19,954 nt of DNA from Candidatus Planktophila sp. (GCA_030832135.1 JAURJS010000068.1:1-19954), one strand, 5' to 3'. Counted from the stretch's first letter, positions 6,989 to 14,755 are shown. The notes: generated by a model not told the origin, from the sequence alone. Numbers and translations: made by a program.

Positions 6989-7513
6989 ATGAAGAGCCCT
7001 CGCACAATCGTGGCAGCAGTACTCGCCCTGGCCTTGGTGGCCCTCGCAGCTTTAGGAGCAATCAATATGAACTCATCCGACTCATCAAACCCAACATCAT
7101 CAGCGGCAGAGTCAACGCCAACTTCTGGCAACCTCCCTGTCGTTTCAGCAAATGCTGGCGAAGTTCCAACGGTCTCAGCGCCCACTGGTGCTGCTCCAAC
7201 GGAGCTCACAACCCAAGACATCATTGTGGGAAGTGGTGCGGAAGTTCTTCCTACCTCAACTCTTACAGTGCATTACTACCTCATGACATGGTCTGATGGA
7301 AAAGTAATTGAGTCATCATGGATTGGACAGCCTGCAACATTCCCATTGGCTCAAGTAGTTGAGGGATGGCAGAAGGGACTACCTGGCGCAAAGGTGGGTG
7401 GACGTCGCCTCTTAGTACTTCCACCAGAGATGGGTTATGGCGCAGCAGGTGCTGGTCCCATTGGCCCCAACGAAACCTTGATCTTCGTCGTAGATATTCT
7501 CGGAGTTTCGTAA
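6989..7513 (+). CDS. Membrane-anchored or secreted FKBP-type prolyl isomerase
   Basis: The 174-residue protein has an N-terminal hydrophobic signal or anchor (about 6-26), a Ser/Thr/Pro-rich linker (28-74), and an FKBP domain (about 75-174). Typical FKBP features are LTVHYYLMTWSDGKVIESSW, FPLAQVVEGWQKGLPGAKVGGRRLLVLPPEMGYG and the final strand LIFVVDILGV. It should catalyse cis-trans isomerisation of prolyl bonds in exported proteins outside the membrane. There is no lipobox Cys, so it is an anchored or cleaved protein rather than a lipoprotein. The FKBP domain is complete. It stands alone: divergent from the two-TM gene and convergent with the alpha-glucosidase gene. The start at 6989 is set by the -10 element 7 nt upstream. 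Confidence 0.95.
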   Translation: MKSPRTIVAAVLALALVALAALGAINMNSSDSSNPTSSAAESTPTSGNLPVVSANAGEVPTVSAPTGAAPTELTTQDIIVGSGAEVLPTSTLTVHYYLMTWSDGKVIESSWIGQPATFPLAQVVEGWQKGLPGAKVGGRRLLVLPPEMGYGAAGAGPIGPNETLIFVVDILGVS

Positions 7514-7550
7514 GAACTTATCTCTCCGAGTTGCTCCTCATCTGAGAACT

Positions 7551-9206
7551 CTAGGCTTTAAACCAGACAGTTGTTCCAGAGGGAATCTTTCCATCGACAA
7601 GTGGCTGAGTAGTCAGTAGAACTTCACCCTTAGGCATTGGATATCTTCCACCCTTAAAGTTGGTGATGCAGTTCCAACCATTTGGTCGGCTAAAGTGGAG
7701 AACATTCTCACGTGAAGTCTTATGCCAGGTGATCTCTTCTGCGCATTGCAATTCGCGTCGAAGTTTGAGCGCCTTGCGGAAGATCTCAAGTGGAGACTCT
7801 GGAACGCCATCTTCGGCCTCGACGGAGTAACTTCCAAACCACTCTGGTTGCGGAAGGTGTGGTGAGCCATCACCAAATCCAAAGTTCTCTCCCGCTCGAG
7901 TCCAAGGAAGCGGAACTCGAGCACCATCACGGCCCTTCGCCTTCTTATGGTTTCGCAGGTAGATCGGATCCTGAATTTGATCTTCAGGGATATCGGCAAC
8001 CTCATGGATTCCAAGCTCATCACCTTGATAGATATAGGTGCAGCCAGGAAGAGCCAAGATAAAGACATTGGCAGCGACCGAGCACTGTGTGCCGATCTCA
8101 AAATCAACAGGGTGTGATGTGCCATTTCCTAGCAACCATTCATCGCGATCAACGACAGGATGGAGCCCCTGCTTTGTCGCATAACGCATCTGATCGTGGT
8201 TGCCGAGCGTCCAGGTTGTGGAGGAGTTGTTCTTCTTCGCCATCTCAAGGCTATCTGTCACGCAATGTTTAAAGCTTGCAGAGTCGAATGTGGCATCGAT
8301 AAAGCGGAAGTCGAAGCACTGTCCGAGAGTCTCTTCACTTGCATAGAGCGGCAGGCGGCTGGGATGAACATTTGCCTCAGCAACAGCTACGCGTGGTGGG
8401 TCGTATGAGTTAAAGAGCGTGCGCCAAGTCTTATAGACCTCAAGAACCTCATTGCGATCCATCAAGATTCCTGTGCCATTGAGATCGCGTGGCTCCTCAT
8501 ATTCCATAGTCGCGCGCATGCGAAGGGGCTCAGAGAGATCTTTCTTCAGCGCATGTGCAACATCGATACGGAAACCATCAACGCCACGGTCAGCCCAGAA
8601 TTTAAGCGTCGCGAGGAAATCAGCTTCCACCTCAGGGTTATCCCAATTCCAATCAGGTTGCTCAGGAGCGAACCAGTGCATGTACCACTGATTGCCTTCG
8701 CCTCCCCAGACAGATTCGTGTGTCCATGCAGATGGAGCAAAGTGAGATGGCCAATCAGTGGGAGGAAGTTCACCATTGGCGCCGCGACCATCACGGAAGA
8801 TATAGCGATTGCGCTCGGCAGATCCTGGAGCTGAAGCAATCGCATCCTTAAACCATTGATGGAGATTAGAGGAGTGGTTCGGAACGATATCTACAAAGAC
8901 TCGGATGCCAACGTTATGTAGTGCGGCGAGCATCTCATCGAAATCATCGAGCGTGCCCAGCTTTGGATCAACGTTGCGATAGTCATCAACATCGTAACCA
9001 CCATCGGCGAGAGCCGATGGATAGAAAGGAGATAGCCAGACAGCATCGAGGCTCAGAGATTTGAGATAGTCGACGCGAGAGGTAACGCCCTTGAGGTCGC
9101 CGATTCCATTTCCATCTGCATCTGCAAAGCTTCGTGGGTAGATTTGGTAGATCGCAGCTTGGCGCCACCAGTTCTTATCTGTGCTTAATCCATGGCTCAA
9201 TGACAT
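7551..9206 (-). CDS. Alpha-glucosidase, GH13 family
   Basis: This 551-residue cytoplasmic enzyme has no signal peptide and has the length usual for oligo-1,6-glucosidase/alpha-glucosidase. GH13 regions are all visible: WWRQAAIYQIYPRSF (14-27), DIVPNHSS (106-113), GFRIDVAHAL with nucleophile Asp215, VAVAEAN with acid/base Glu277, and LGNHDQ with transition-state Asp338, followed by YQGDELGI (393-400). It resembles actinobacterial GH13_30-type enzymes that release glucose from the non-reducing end of maltose-type or sucrose-type sugars; exact substrate cannot be read from sequence. A secreted pullulanase at 17885 suggests uptake and hydrolysis of alpha-glucan fragments. The ATG at 9206 is preceded by TAGGCT with 6 nt spacing. 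Upstream direct repeats (9242 and 9284) may bind a regulator. Confidence 0.96.
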   Translation of the reverse strand: MSLSHGLSTDKNWWRQAAIYQIYPRSFADADGNGIGDLKGVTSRVDYLKSLSLDAVWLSPFYPSALADGGYDVDDYRNVDPKLGTLDDFDEMLAALHNVGIRVFVDIVPNHSSNLHQWFKDAIASAPGSAERNRYIFRDGRGANGELPPTDWPSHFAPSAWTHESVWGGEGNQWYMHWFAPEQPDWNWDNPEVEADFLATLKFWADRGVDGFRIDVAHALKKDLSEPLRMRATMEYEEPRDLNGTGILMDRNEVLEVYKTWRTLFNSYDPPRVAVAEANVHPSRLPLYASEETLGQCFDFRFIDATFDSASFKHCVTDSLEMAKKNNSSTTWTLGNHDQMRYATKQGLHPVVDRDEWLLGNGTSHPVDFEIGTQCSVAANVFILALPGCTYIYQGDELGIHEVADIPEDQIQDPIYLRNHKKAKGRDGARVPLPWTRAGENFGFGDGSPHLPQPEWFGSYSVEAEDGVPESPLEIFRKALKLRRELQCAEEITWHKTSRENVLHFSRPNGWNCITNFKGGRYPMPKGEVLLTTQPLVDGKIPSGTTVWFKA

Positions 9207-9212
9207 TCGGGT

Positions 9213-9218
9213 AGCCTA
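9213..9218 (-). promoter_or_regulatory. Leaderless -10 element TAGGCT for the GH13 gene
   Basis: On the minus strand TAGGCT is followed by 6 nt and then the ATG at 9206, matching the leaderless pattern of several other genes in the window. Confidence 0.5.
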
Positions 9219-9241
9219 CTTGAGAGGCTCGACACTTCCCT

Positions 9242-9294
9242 CTTTTTTCATAGCAAATTAGGATTTTGTAACCGAATTGAAACCTTTTTTCATA
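9242..9294. repeat. Two 11-bp direct repeats in a divergent promoter region
   Basis: CTTTTTTCATA occurs at 9242-9252 and 9284-9294, 42 bp apart (four helical turns), between the divergent GH13 and GNAT genes. The second copy overlaps an imperfect palindrome TGAAACCTTTTTTCA (9278-9292). The regular spacing suggests binding of a dimer or tetramer regulator, but chance in AT-rich DNA is possible. Confidence 0.35.
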
Positions 9295-9311
9295 TTTATG
9301 CAGAGGCAAAG

Positions 9312-9317
9312 TACGCT
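9312..9317 (+). promoter_or_regulatory. Leaderless -10 element TACGCT
   Basis: TACGCT ends 6 nt before the ATG at 9324. No good -35 is seen at the expected place. Confidence 0.4.
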
Positions 9318-9323
9318 GATGTA

Positions 9324-9812
9324 ATGAGTATTCGCCCCGCCACAATTGAAGATAGCGATGAGATCATCGCCCTTATCTATGAGCTCGCTCTCTATGAGAA
9401 GGCCCCTGATGAGGCAAAGGCTACGAGAGAGCAGATTATCGAAACCTTCTTCTGTAGCGATCCGAAGGTCTTCTGCGAAATAGTTGAGGTAGATGGAGCA
9501 ATTGCCGGTCTGGCAATCTGGTTCTTAAATTACTCAACATGGCAGGGCAAGCATGGAATCTATTTAGAGGATCTCTTTGTGCGGCCGCAATATAGAGGTG
9601 CAGGATATGGAAAAGCTCTTCTCCAACACCTTGCAGCGATCTGCCAAGAGCGCGGATATGGTCGTTTCCAATGGTGGGTTCTCGATTGGAATGAGCCGGC
9701 AATTGAGTTCTATAAATCATTCGGAGCATTAGCGATGGATGACTGGACCGTTTACAGAGTTAGTGGGCAGGCGCTTAGTGATTTGGCTCGTGGAGCTGAC
9801 TCCAACCGATAA
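9324..9812 (+). CDS. GNAT acetyltransferase, diamine/thialysine type
   Basis: The 162-residue protein covers one GNAT domain. The acetyl-CoA loop RGAGYGKALL lies at 91-100 after LEDLFVRPQY, and the C-terminal signature VLDWNEPAIEFYKSFGA (119-135) followed by DDWTVYRVSG is typical of the spermidine/spermine and thialysine N-acetyltransferase (SSAT-like) branch. It probably acetylates the primary amine of a polyamine or lysine analogue using acetyl-CoA in the cytoplasm; the real substrate cannot be read from sequence. The next gene begins 9 bp downstream, so the two are likely co-transcribed. The protein has the length of SSAT enzymes and no visible defect. Confidence 0.93.
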   Translation: MSIRPATIEDSDEIIALIYELALYEKAPDEAKATREQIIETFFCSDPKVFCEIVEVDGAIAGLAIWFLNYSTWQGKHGIYLEDLFVRPQYRGAGYGKALLQHLAAICQERGYGRFQWWVLDWNEPAIEFYKSFGALAMDDWTVYRVSGQALSDLARGADSNR

Positions 9813-9821
9813 ACTCATGTC

Positions 9822-10421
9822 ATGGATCTTCTTCATGCGCTCGATCTCCTCTCGACATTTGTCTTTGCCCTGGTAGGAGCGCGCATCGCGGCAGATCGTG
9901 GCCTTGATTATGGAGGAATTACCTTCATCGCCATCATTGCATCTATATCTGGCGGAACTCTTCGAAATGTCTTTCTTGGAATAATGCCGGTCTGGATTAC
10001 AGATCCATGGATTATCGCCTCAGTTCTCGCAGCAGTATTAATTACCCTCACATTCCGCAGAGTCACTCATGTTGGAAAGACCTTGCTCGTCATGGATACA
10101 TTCGCCCTTGCGACTGCAACGATGTCTGGCACTCAGCTCGCCTTTGAACTCAACATCCCTTGGTACTCATCGATTATTTTCGGAGTCATCACTGCAGTAA
10201 CAGGCGGACTTCTTCGTGATGTGCTCTGCCAAGTTGAGCCGGTCTTATTACATCGCGAAACTATTGGAACAAGTGCTCTCGTTGGGGCTAGTGCATTTGT
10301 TGCTCTCATCGCGCTCGGTGTTGCAGAGTTCCCTGCAGTCTTAGTTGGAGGGTTACTCGTAATTCTCACTCGAGTAATTTCAATCCAATTCGATCTCCAC
10401 CTGCCAAAATTTGTGAAATAG
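9822..10421 (+). CDS. TRIC-type cation channel / UPF0126 membrane protein
   Basis: This 199-residue protein is mostly hydrophobic with about seven TM helices. It has the internal duplication typical of UPF0126 (YadS/YicG): GGTLRNVFLG at 44-53 and GGLLRDVLC at 128-136, each at a helix break, the glycine-rich kinks seen in prokaryotic TRIC channels. Family members form trimeric monovalent-cation channels; some have been proposed to carry glycine, so the transported species here is uncertain. It starts 9 bp after the GNAT gene. The ATG at 9822 is used rather than the out-of-frame ATG at 9817. No defect is seen. Confidence 0.93.
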   Translation: MDLLHALDLLSTFVFALVGARIAADRGLDYGGITFIAIIASISGGTLRNVFLGIMPVWITDPWIIASVLAAVLITLTFRRVTHVGKTLLVMDTFALATATMSGTQLAFELNIPWYSSIIFGVITAVTGGLLRDVLCQVEPVLLHRETIGTSALVGASAFVALIALGVAEFPAVLVGGLLVILTRVISIQFDLHLPKFVK

Positions 10422-10467
10422 CCTTCAATTCATCGCGCACTGCGCACGGATTTCATAATTTAAAGGA

Positions 10468-10496
10468 TTGACGGTAGAATTCGGGACTGTTACAGA
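10468..10496 (+). promoter_or_regulatory. Sigma-70-like promoter of the helicase leader
   Basis: TTGACG (10468-10473) and TACAGA (10491-10496) are separated by exactly 17 bp, the best -35/-10 pair in the window. Transcription would begin near 10503 and give a ~120-nt 5' leader, unlike the leaderless genes around it. Confidence 0.55.
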
Positions 10497-10515
10497 AGTA
10501 ACAGAACCAATAAAT

Positions 10516-10611
10516 ATGAGCCTAATTCAGGCTCTTCTTGCGAGTCTTATCACCACCCTGGTTAACCCACAGAGGTTTTTCCTAATCGAGACGAGCTTGA
10601 TATCTCGATAG
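10516..10611 (+). CDS. Possible 31-codon leader ORF upstream of the helicase
   Basis: An ATG at 10516 opens a 31-codon frame (starts MSLIQALLASL, ends ETSLISR) stopping at TAG 10609-10611, 11 nt before the helicase ATG. It would begin ~13 nt after the predicted transcription start, without a clear ribosome site. Its last codons run through the hairpin at 10575-10616, so a ribosome translating it would melt that structure. It may be a regulatory leader peptide or a chance frame; a short inverted repeat GAGCCT/AGGCTC lies at its start (10518-10534). Confidence 0.3.
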   Translation: MSLIQALLASLITTLVNPQRFFLIETSLISR

Positions 10612-10616
10612 GAAAC
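10575..10616 (+). promoter_or_regulatory. Hairpin covering the ribosome site of the helicase gene
   Basis: The arm at 10575-10591 pairs with 10603-10616: TCGAGA with TCTCGA, then CCTA with TAGG and TTT with AAA, interrupted only by one bulged A and two extra T, with an 11-nt loop. The 3' arm contains AGGAAA, the only Shine-Dalgarno-like sequence before the ATG at 10623, so folding would hide it. DEAD-box helicase genes are often cold-induced and controlled through their leaders, so this may be a thermo- or autoregulatory switch. Confidence 0.55.
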
Positions 10617-10622
10617 TTAATA

Positions 10623-12746
10623 ATGACTTTACAAAAGCGTACAGCCGCGCCCGGAAAAGCACGTCGTGAAGCCTCAAAGGGCAAGCCACGTCGCGCAGTA
10701 GTTGCAAAGGCAGCAAAGAAGGCAGCCCCAGCAGTTCGTTCCAAGAGCGCATCAACAACACCTCGCACATCATCGAAGGCGACCCCTCGCAAGAGTGGTG
10801 AATTTAAACCAACGACTACCGTGCGCTACTCAGATCGCGATGCGGTGCCAGCAACTCGTAAAGAGGCACGCTTAACCGATCGCTCCAAGCTTCGTGCAGC
10901 GCGTTTCCAGAAGGAGATCAGCTCAAAGTCCAAGGAGATTGAAGGCGCACCAAAGGGAAATCCTCGTCAGAGCGCATCAGAGCGTGTCTTTGAAAAGGGT
11001 GGCCGTCCAAAGCCAAAGACTCGTGCAGAAAAATTTGTCTCAGATCGCAACGAACGCCCAGCGCGTCGCTCACCAGAGCGCACAGAGCGCACAGAGCGTC
11101 CACGTGGTGCAAGTTCAGCGCCGAAGCGTTCCTTCGATAAGCCAGCTCGTTCATTTGATAAGCCAGAGCGCACATCACGTCCAGCCGATCGCACAGAGCG
11201 TCCAGCAAAGTCTTTCGACAAACCAGCGCGTTCATTCGATAAGCCAGAGCGCACATCGCGTCCTGCTGATCGCACAGAGCGTCCAACCCGCGACTTTTCA
11301 AAGCCTCCTCGCGATCGTCGCACAGCGACAGGTCGCAACAATGAGCCACAATCTTTCTCTAAGGGTCGTGGCCGCAATGTTGCAGAAGATTTCGGTGCAG
11401 ATGATTCGTATATCTCACCAAATTTGGCAGATGCCAACCTCATTGATGCAACTCCGCTCGATGCAGTTGCAAAGACATTCCGCGAACTTGGAATCCCAGC
11501 AGCGCTCGATAATGCTTTGAGAGCACAAGGAATCCTTAGCCCATTCCCAATTCAGGTGGCGACTGTCCCTGATGCGATTGCAGGCCATGACATTCTTGGA
11601 CGAGGACAGACCGGTTCTGGAAAGACTCTCGCTTTCAGCCTCGCCTTACTCTCAAATATCGCTGAAAAGCGCGCAAATCCACATAAGCCATTGGCTTTGA
11701 TTCTTACACCTACCCGTGAACTAGCTCAGCAGATTGATGAAGTTCTTCTGCCACTTGCTCGCTCAATCGGTCACGCATCTGTAGTTATTGCAGGCGGCAT
11801 GTCATACACAAAGCAGATCACCGCGATGCGTAAGGGCACAGCGATATTGGTTGCAACACCTGGCCGCTTGATTGACCTTCTCAACAAGGGTGAAGTTCAA
11901 CTCGATCAGCTTGAGATCACTGTTCTCGATGAGGCAGATCAGATGGCTGACATGGGCTTCTTACCTGTCGTTCAAGAGATTCTTGATCAAGCTAAGCAGG
12001 GTGGACAGCGTCTTCTCTTCTCAGCGACTTTGGACCGCGGTGTTGATGCACTTGTACGCCGCTACCTGAAGAACCCAAAGACTCACTCATTGCAGAATGA
12101 CCGCGCATCAGTTTCAACTATGGAGCATTACCTTCTCGTAATGGATCCTTCTGAGAAGGATGAAGTCACAGCAGAGATTGCAGCTCGCAACGGAAAGACA
12201 ATTCTCTTCGTCAAGACACAGCGCGGTGCAGATCGTCTGGCTGACAAACTTGCACATGCAGGTGTTCCAGTCGGAGCACTCCACGGCGGTAAGTCACAGG
12301 CTGTTCGTACTCGCACATTGGCTCTCTTCAAGGAGTCAGAGAATGCAGCGCTCGTGGCAACAGATGTTGCAGCACGTGGAATCCACGTTGATGGAATCTC
12401 TCTTGTTGTGCACGTTGATCCTGCGCAAGATCACAAGGATTATCTCCACCGTTCTGGTCGCACAGCTCGCGCTGGTGAATCAGGCACAGTGGTCTCACTT
12501 GCCACAACTCGTCAGCAGAAGTCTGTAAAGGGCCTCACAACACGTGCAGGTGTTAATCCTTCAACTGTCTATGTGAAGCCATCGAGCGAAGAGCTGATGC
12601 GCGTTACAGGTGCTCAGCAGCCATCAGGTATTCCGTATGTTCAGCCAGTCGTCGAGCAGCCAAAGCGCTCTCCACGTTCAGGTGGTGGTGGAGGAGGCCG
12701 TGGTTACCGCGGTAACCGTAGTGGTGGAGGACGTGGTCGTCGCTAA
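10623..12746 (+). CDS. DEAD-box ATP-dependent RNA helicase with long basic N-terminus
   Basis: The 707-residue protein has a basic, low-complexity N-terminus (1-255) followed by a complete DEAD-box core: Q motif region (286-311), Walker A GQTGSGKT (328-335), PTRELA (363-368), DEAD variant DEAD at 436-439, SAT (467-469), a RecA2 domain with ATDVAARG (579-586) and HRSGRTARAG (609-618), and a Gly/Arg-rich tail (686-707). It unwinds short RNA duplexes using ATP; relatives (RhlE, DeaD/CsdA) act in ribosome assembly, mRNA decay and cold adaptation. The N-terminus contains a tandem 27-residue repeat (170-222) and is likely disordered and RNA-binding; most such helicases have little or no extension there. 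The gene has a long structured leader, and its stop is 4 bp from the stop of the convergent gene. Confidence 0.97.
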   Translation: MTLQKRTAAPGKARREASKGKPRRAVVAKAAKKAAPAVRSKSASTTPRTSSKATPRKSGEFKPTTTVRYSDRDAVPATRKEARLTDRSKLRAARFQKEISSKSKEIEGAPKGNPRQSASERVFEKGGRPKPKTRAEKFVSDRNERPARRSPERTERTERPRGASSAPKRSFDKPARSFDKPERTSRPADRTERPAKSFDKPARSFDKPERTSRPADRTERPTRDFSKPPRDRRTATGRNNEPQSFSKGRGRNVAEDFGADDSYISPNLADANLIDATPLDAVAKTFRELGIPAALDNALRAQGILSPFPIQVATVPDAIAGHDILGRGQTGSGKTLAFSLALLSNIAEKRANPHKPLALILTPTRELAQQIDEVLLPLARSIGHASVVIAGGMSYTKQITAMRKGTAILVATPGRLIDLLNKGEVQLDQLEITVLDEADQMADMGFLPVVQEILDQAKQGGQRLLFSATLDRGVDALVRRYLKNPKTHSLQNDRASVSTMEHYLLVMDPSEKDEVTAEIAARNGKTILFVKTQRGADRLADKLAHAGVPVGALHGGKSQAVRTRTLALFKESENAALVATDVAARGIHVDGISLVVHVDPAQDHKDYLHRSGRTARAGESGTVVSLATTRQQKSVKGLTTRAGVNPSTVYVKPSSEELMRVTGAQQPSGIPYVQPVVEQPKRSPRSGGGGGGRGYRGNRSGGGRGRR
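11130..11291 (+). repeat. Tandem 81-bp coding repeat in the helicase N-terminus
   Basis: Two units (11130-11210 and 11211-11291) encode near-identical 27-residue segments, SFDKPARSFDKPERTSRP then ADRTERP. Each unit itself has a shorter SFDKP internal repeat. Silent differences between copies show the duplication is not brand new. Copy number may vary between strains. Confidence 0.85.
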
Positions 12747-12750
12747 TTAA

Positions 12751-13692
12751 TTAAGGCTTTAAAACGATTTTGCCGGTTGTTCCTCGCGCAAGCATTGCGC
12801 GATGAGCGCCGGCAGCTTCGTTTAGTGGGTAAGTTCCGCCAATCACAGGCTTTAACTTTCCATCGGCAATTAATGCAAATAACTCATCGATGACATCGTT
12901 CATCATCTCTTTCTTACCGAAGCAATTTGCGAGCCAGAAACCTGAGATTGTCTTAGAGCCATGCATCAGCGATCCAGGATGAACCGGTGTTGGCGCTGTG
13001 CGAGAGGCCATTCCAAAAGTCAGTAAGCGACCAAAATCTGCAAGTGCGAGCAAGCTCTGATCAAATGTAGTTCCGCCCACCATCTCAAGAACAATATCTA
13101 CTCTCTTCCCACCATTGGCTTCACGAATTGCCTTTGCAAGATCTGAGGAGTTCGCATCAACCACGGCATCTGCGCCAAGAGAGGTCGCGAGAGCTGACTT
13201 CTCATCTGAGGAAGTAACTGCGATGACCTTGGCGCCCCAGAGCTTTGCTAATTGAATCGCGATTGTGCCCACTCCACCTGCTGCGGCATGGATAACTACT
13301 GATTCACCGGCCTTCACCCGACCCATTGTCTTGAGAAGATGCCATGCTGTTGTGCCTTGAACCAACATGCAGAGCGCTTGCTCATCAGTGACTGCATCGG
13401 GAATGGGAAAGAGAACTGCCTTATGGGCAACTGCCTTTTCGGCATATCCTCCGGATGAACAGGAAGCGAGATAACGCTTACCTTCAAAGGTGCCGACAAC
13501 CTCAATACCTGGAACAAGTGGGAGAGTCTGTGCGGAGAGGTAACTATTCTCTGTCTGATGGGTGTCGGCATAGTTGATTCCGATAGCGGTTACATCGAGA
13601 AGAACTTCACCTTCGCCAGGCGTTGGGTTGGCAATTTCTACCATCTTCATTACATCAGGGCCGCCGAACTCAGATATTTGAATAGCTTTCAT
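12751..13692 (-). CDS. Zinc-free MDR oxidoreductase, quinone reductase type
   Basis: The 313-residue protein is a medium-chain dehydrogenase/reductase: an N-terminal GroES-like domain (about 1-120, with ISEFGGPDVMKMVEI and a GINYADTHQ motif typical of quinone oxidoreductases), and a Rossmann domain with HAAAGGVGTIAIQLAK (135-150) for NAD(P)H binding. The structural-zinc cysteines and catalytic-zinc ligands of alcohol dehydrogenases are absent, so it fits the NADPH:quinone oxidoreductase (QOR) group that reduces quinones or other activated double bonds. The substrate is unknown. It is cytoplasmic and monocistronic in appearance. The ATG at 13692 is preceded by TATGGT with 6 nt spacing. It converges on the helicase gene with a 4-bp gap. 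Confidence 0.94.
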   Translation of the reverse strand: MKAIQISEFGGPDVMKMVEIANPTPGEGEVLLDVTAIGINYADTHQTENSYLSAQTLPLVPGIEVVGTFEGKRYLASCSSGGYAEKAVAHKAVLFPIPDAVTDEQALCMLVQGTTAWHLLKTMGRVKAGESVVIHAAAGGVGTIAIQLAKLWGAKVIAVTSSDEKSALATSLGADAVVDANSSDLAKAIREANGGKRVDIVLEMVGGTTFDQSLLALADFGRLLTFGMASRTAPTPVHPGSLMHGSKTISGFWLANCFGKKEMMNDVIDELFALIADGKLKPVIGGTYPLNEAAGAHRAMLARGTTGKIVLKP

Positions 13693-13698
13693 GGGGCA

Positions 13699-13704
13699 AC
13701 CATA
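13699..13704 (-). promoter_or_regulatory. Leaderless -10 element TATGGT
   Basis: On the minus strand TATGGT is followed by 6 nt and the ATG at 13692. Confidence 0.45.
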
Positions 13705-13743
13705 GGGCAGAGGTCATTATATTTCGGCAGGAAGTGGCGCTTT

Positions 13744-13788
13744 CGATCAAGAGATCGCAGGTTGGAAACCCCCTTCTGCCAGGAGGCA
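13744..13788. other. Three short hairpins in a row
   Basis: Three perfect stems follow each other in 45 nt: CGATC-AAGA-GATCG (13744-13757), GGTT-GGA-AACC (13760-13770) and TGCC-AGGA-GGCA (13777-13788). They lie between the esterase stop and the promoter of the MDR gene. They may help end the esterase transcript or form a small structured RNA; no known family is recognised. Confidence 0.35.
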
Positions 13789-13809
13789 CCGACTCTTCTC
13801 CACGGCTGA

Positions 13810-14748
13810 CTACTTAAACTGCACGAGCCAAGCAATCACTTTCTGAGCGAATTCGATATCAAGGGCTGGAGTGTGAATTCCAAGGGGGAGGCTCCAGAAC
13901 TCGAGAGAACCGTTCTTACAGCTGAAGTTACCGATCTTCGTATCAGAGCCCTCAATAGATTCGAGGAGGTCTAGCGAGCCACCTTCTTTCGAGGTGCACT
14001 TATTGATCTGCTGCCATTGGGCAACAGTTTCTGCTGCAGATGTGTATGAGTTGCCGAAGAGAGCACCACCTCCATAAAGGATGGTTCCATCTTTCTCGCC
14101 ATGGATATGCAAAATATTATTGGGATTGGCCTTACAGGAAGTCAGGTCCGGATCCATCGCTCCAGCTAAGCCAGCGATTGCTGCGATCTTGGTCGATCCA
14201 CTGCAGAGATATGCATAAGACATAAAGTGACCATTGGAGTGGCCGAAGAGATAGATGCGGGAGGGATCGATATTTGCAGCTTCTATTGATTTCTCAATGA
14301 GCGAATCGATGTATTCGATGTCATTGACCTTAGATTTATTGAAATCACAACATGCATCAGTGGCATTCCAGTAAGTACTTCCAAAAGAGTCTTCATTTCC
14401 GGTCGGTGCGATATATGCAAGACCAGAGTTGAAGGCAGCTTCTTGCAGGAATGTGTAGGAACTCTGGGATGGACCGTTGCCGCTATATCCATGGAGATTG
14501 ATAAGCAGGGGAGTAGAGACGCCTGAGTCGTAACTCTTTGGGAGGATGAGCTCTGCGCTTCGCTTACCTTCCAAGGTAATGACAGATTCCTTGGATTCAC
14601 CTACGGCGCTAGAGCTCTGTTGGAAGGTGTAGTCGCCGCTTCCTGTAAATCCTTGGGTTATCTGAAGGATAACTATCCCGATCAGAACTCCCGAAAGGGC
14701 CACTTTATGGCGGCGGGCGAGCTCGCTTAACTTCTTTCGGGCTTGCAT
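13810..14748 (-). CDS. Secreted or anchored CE1/PHB-depolymerase-type esterase
   Basis: The 312-residue protein has a basic N-terminus and one hydrophobic signal or anchor helix (about 16-34), then an alpha/beta-hydrolase of the LpqC/poly(3-hydroxybutyrate) depolymerase/feruloyl esterase type. Visible features are LLINLHGYSG (81-90, oxyanion region), YWNATDACCDF (126-136, Cys pair), GHSNG with nucleophile Ser171, HGEKD with Asp220 and GIHTP with His292. It should hydrolyse ester bonds outside the cell; natural substrates could be polyhydroxyalkanoate fragments, acylated polysaccharides or phenolic esters, which sequence does not settle. Further cysteines (205, 251, 277) fit a disulfide-bonded extracytoplasmic domain. 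The ATG at 14748 is preceded by TATTCT with 7 nt spacing, in a promoter region shared with the VOC gene. Confidence 0.92.
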   Translation of the reverse strand: MQARKKLSELARRHKVALSGVLIGIVILQITQGFTGSGDYTFQQSSSAVGESKESVITLEGKRSAELILPKSYDSGVSTPLLINLHGYSGNGPSQSSYTFLQEAAFNSGLAYIAPTGNEDSFGSTYWNATDACCDFNKSKVNDIEYIDSLIEKSIEAANIDPSRIYLFGHSNGHFMSYAYLCSGSTKIAAIAGLAGAMDPDLTSCKANPNNILHIHGEKDGTILYGGGALFGNSYTSAAETVAQWQQINKCTSKEGGSLDLLESIEGSDTKIGNFSCKNGSLEFWSLPLGIHTPALDIEFAQKVIAWLVQFK

Positions 14749-14755
14749 GAGTCCA

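Noticed and set aside
10435..10445. GCGC-ACT-GCGC hairpin after the TRIC gene as a terminator
   Set aside because: Only four pairs with a tight loop and no real T-run; too weak to call.
10918..11443. Long antisense open frames across the helicase N-terminus
   Set aside because: They mirror the repetitive Arg/Ser codons of the sense gene, give low-complexity proteins and have no promoter or start signal.
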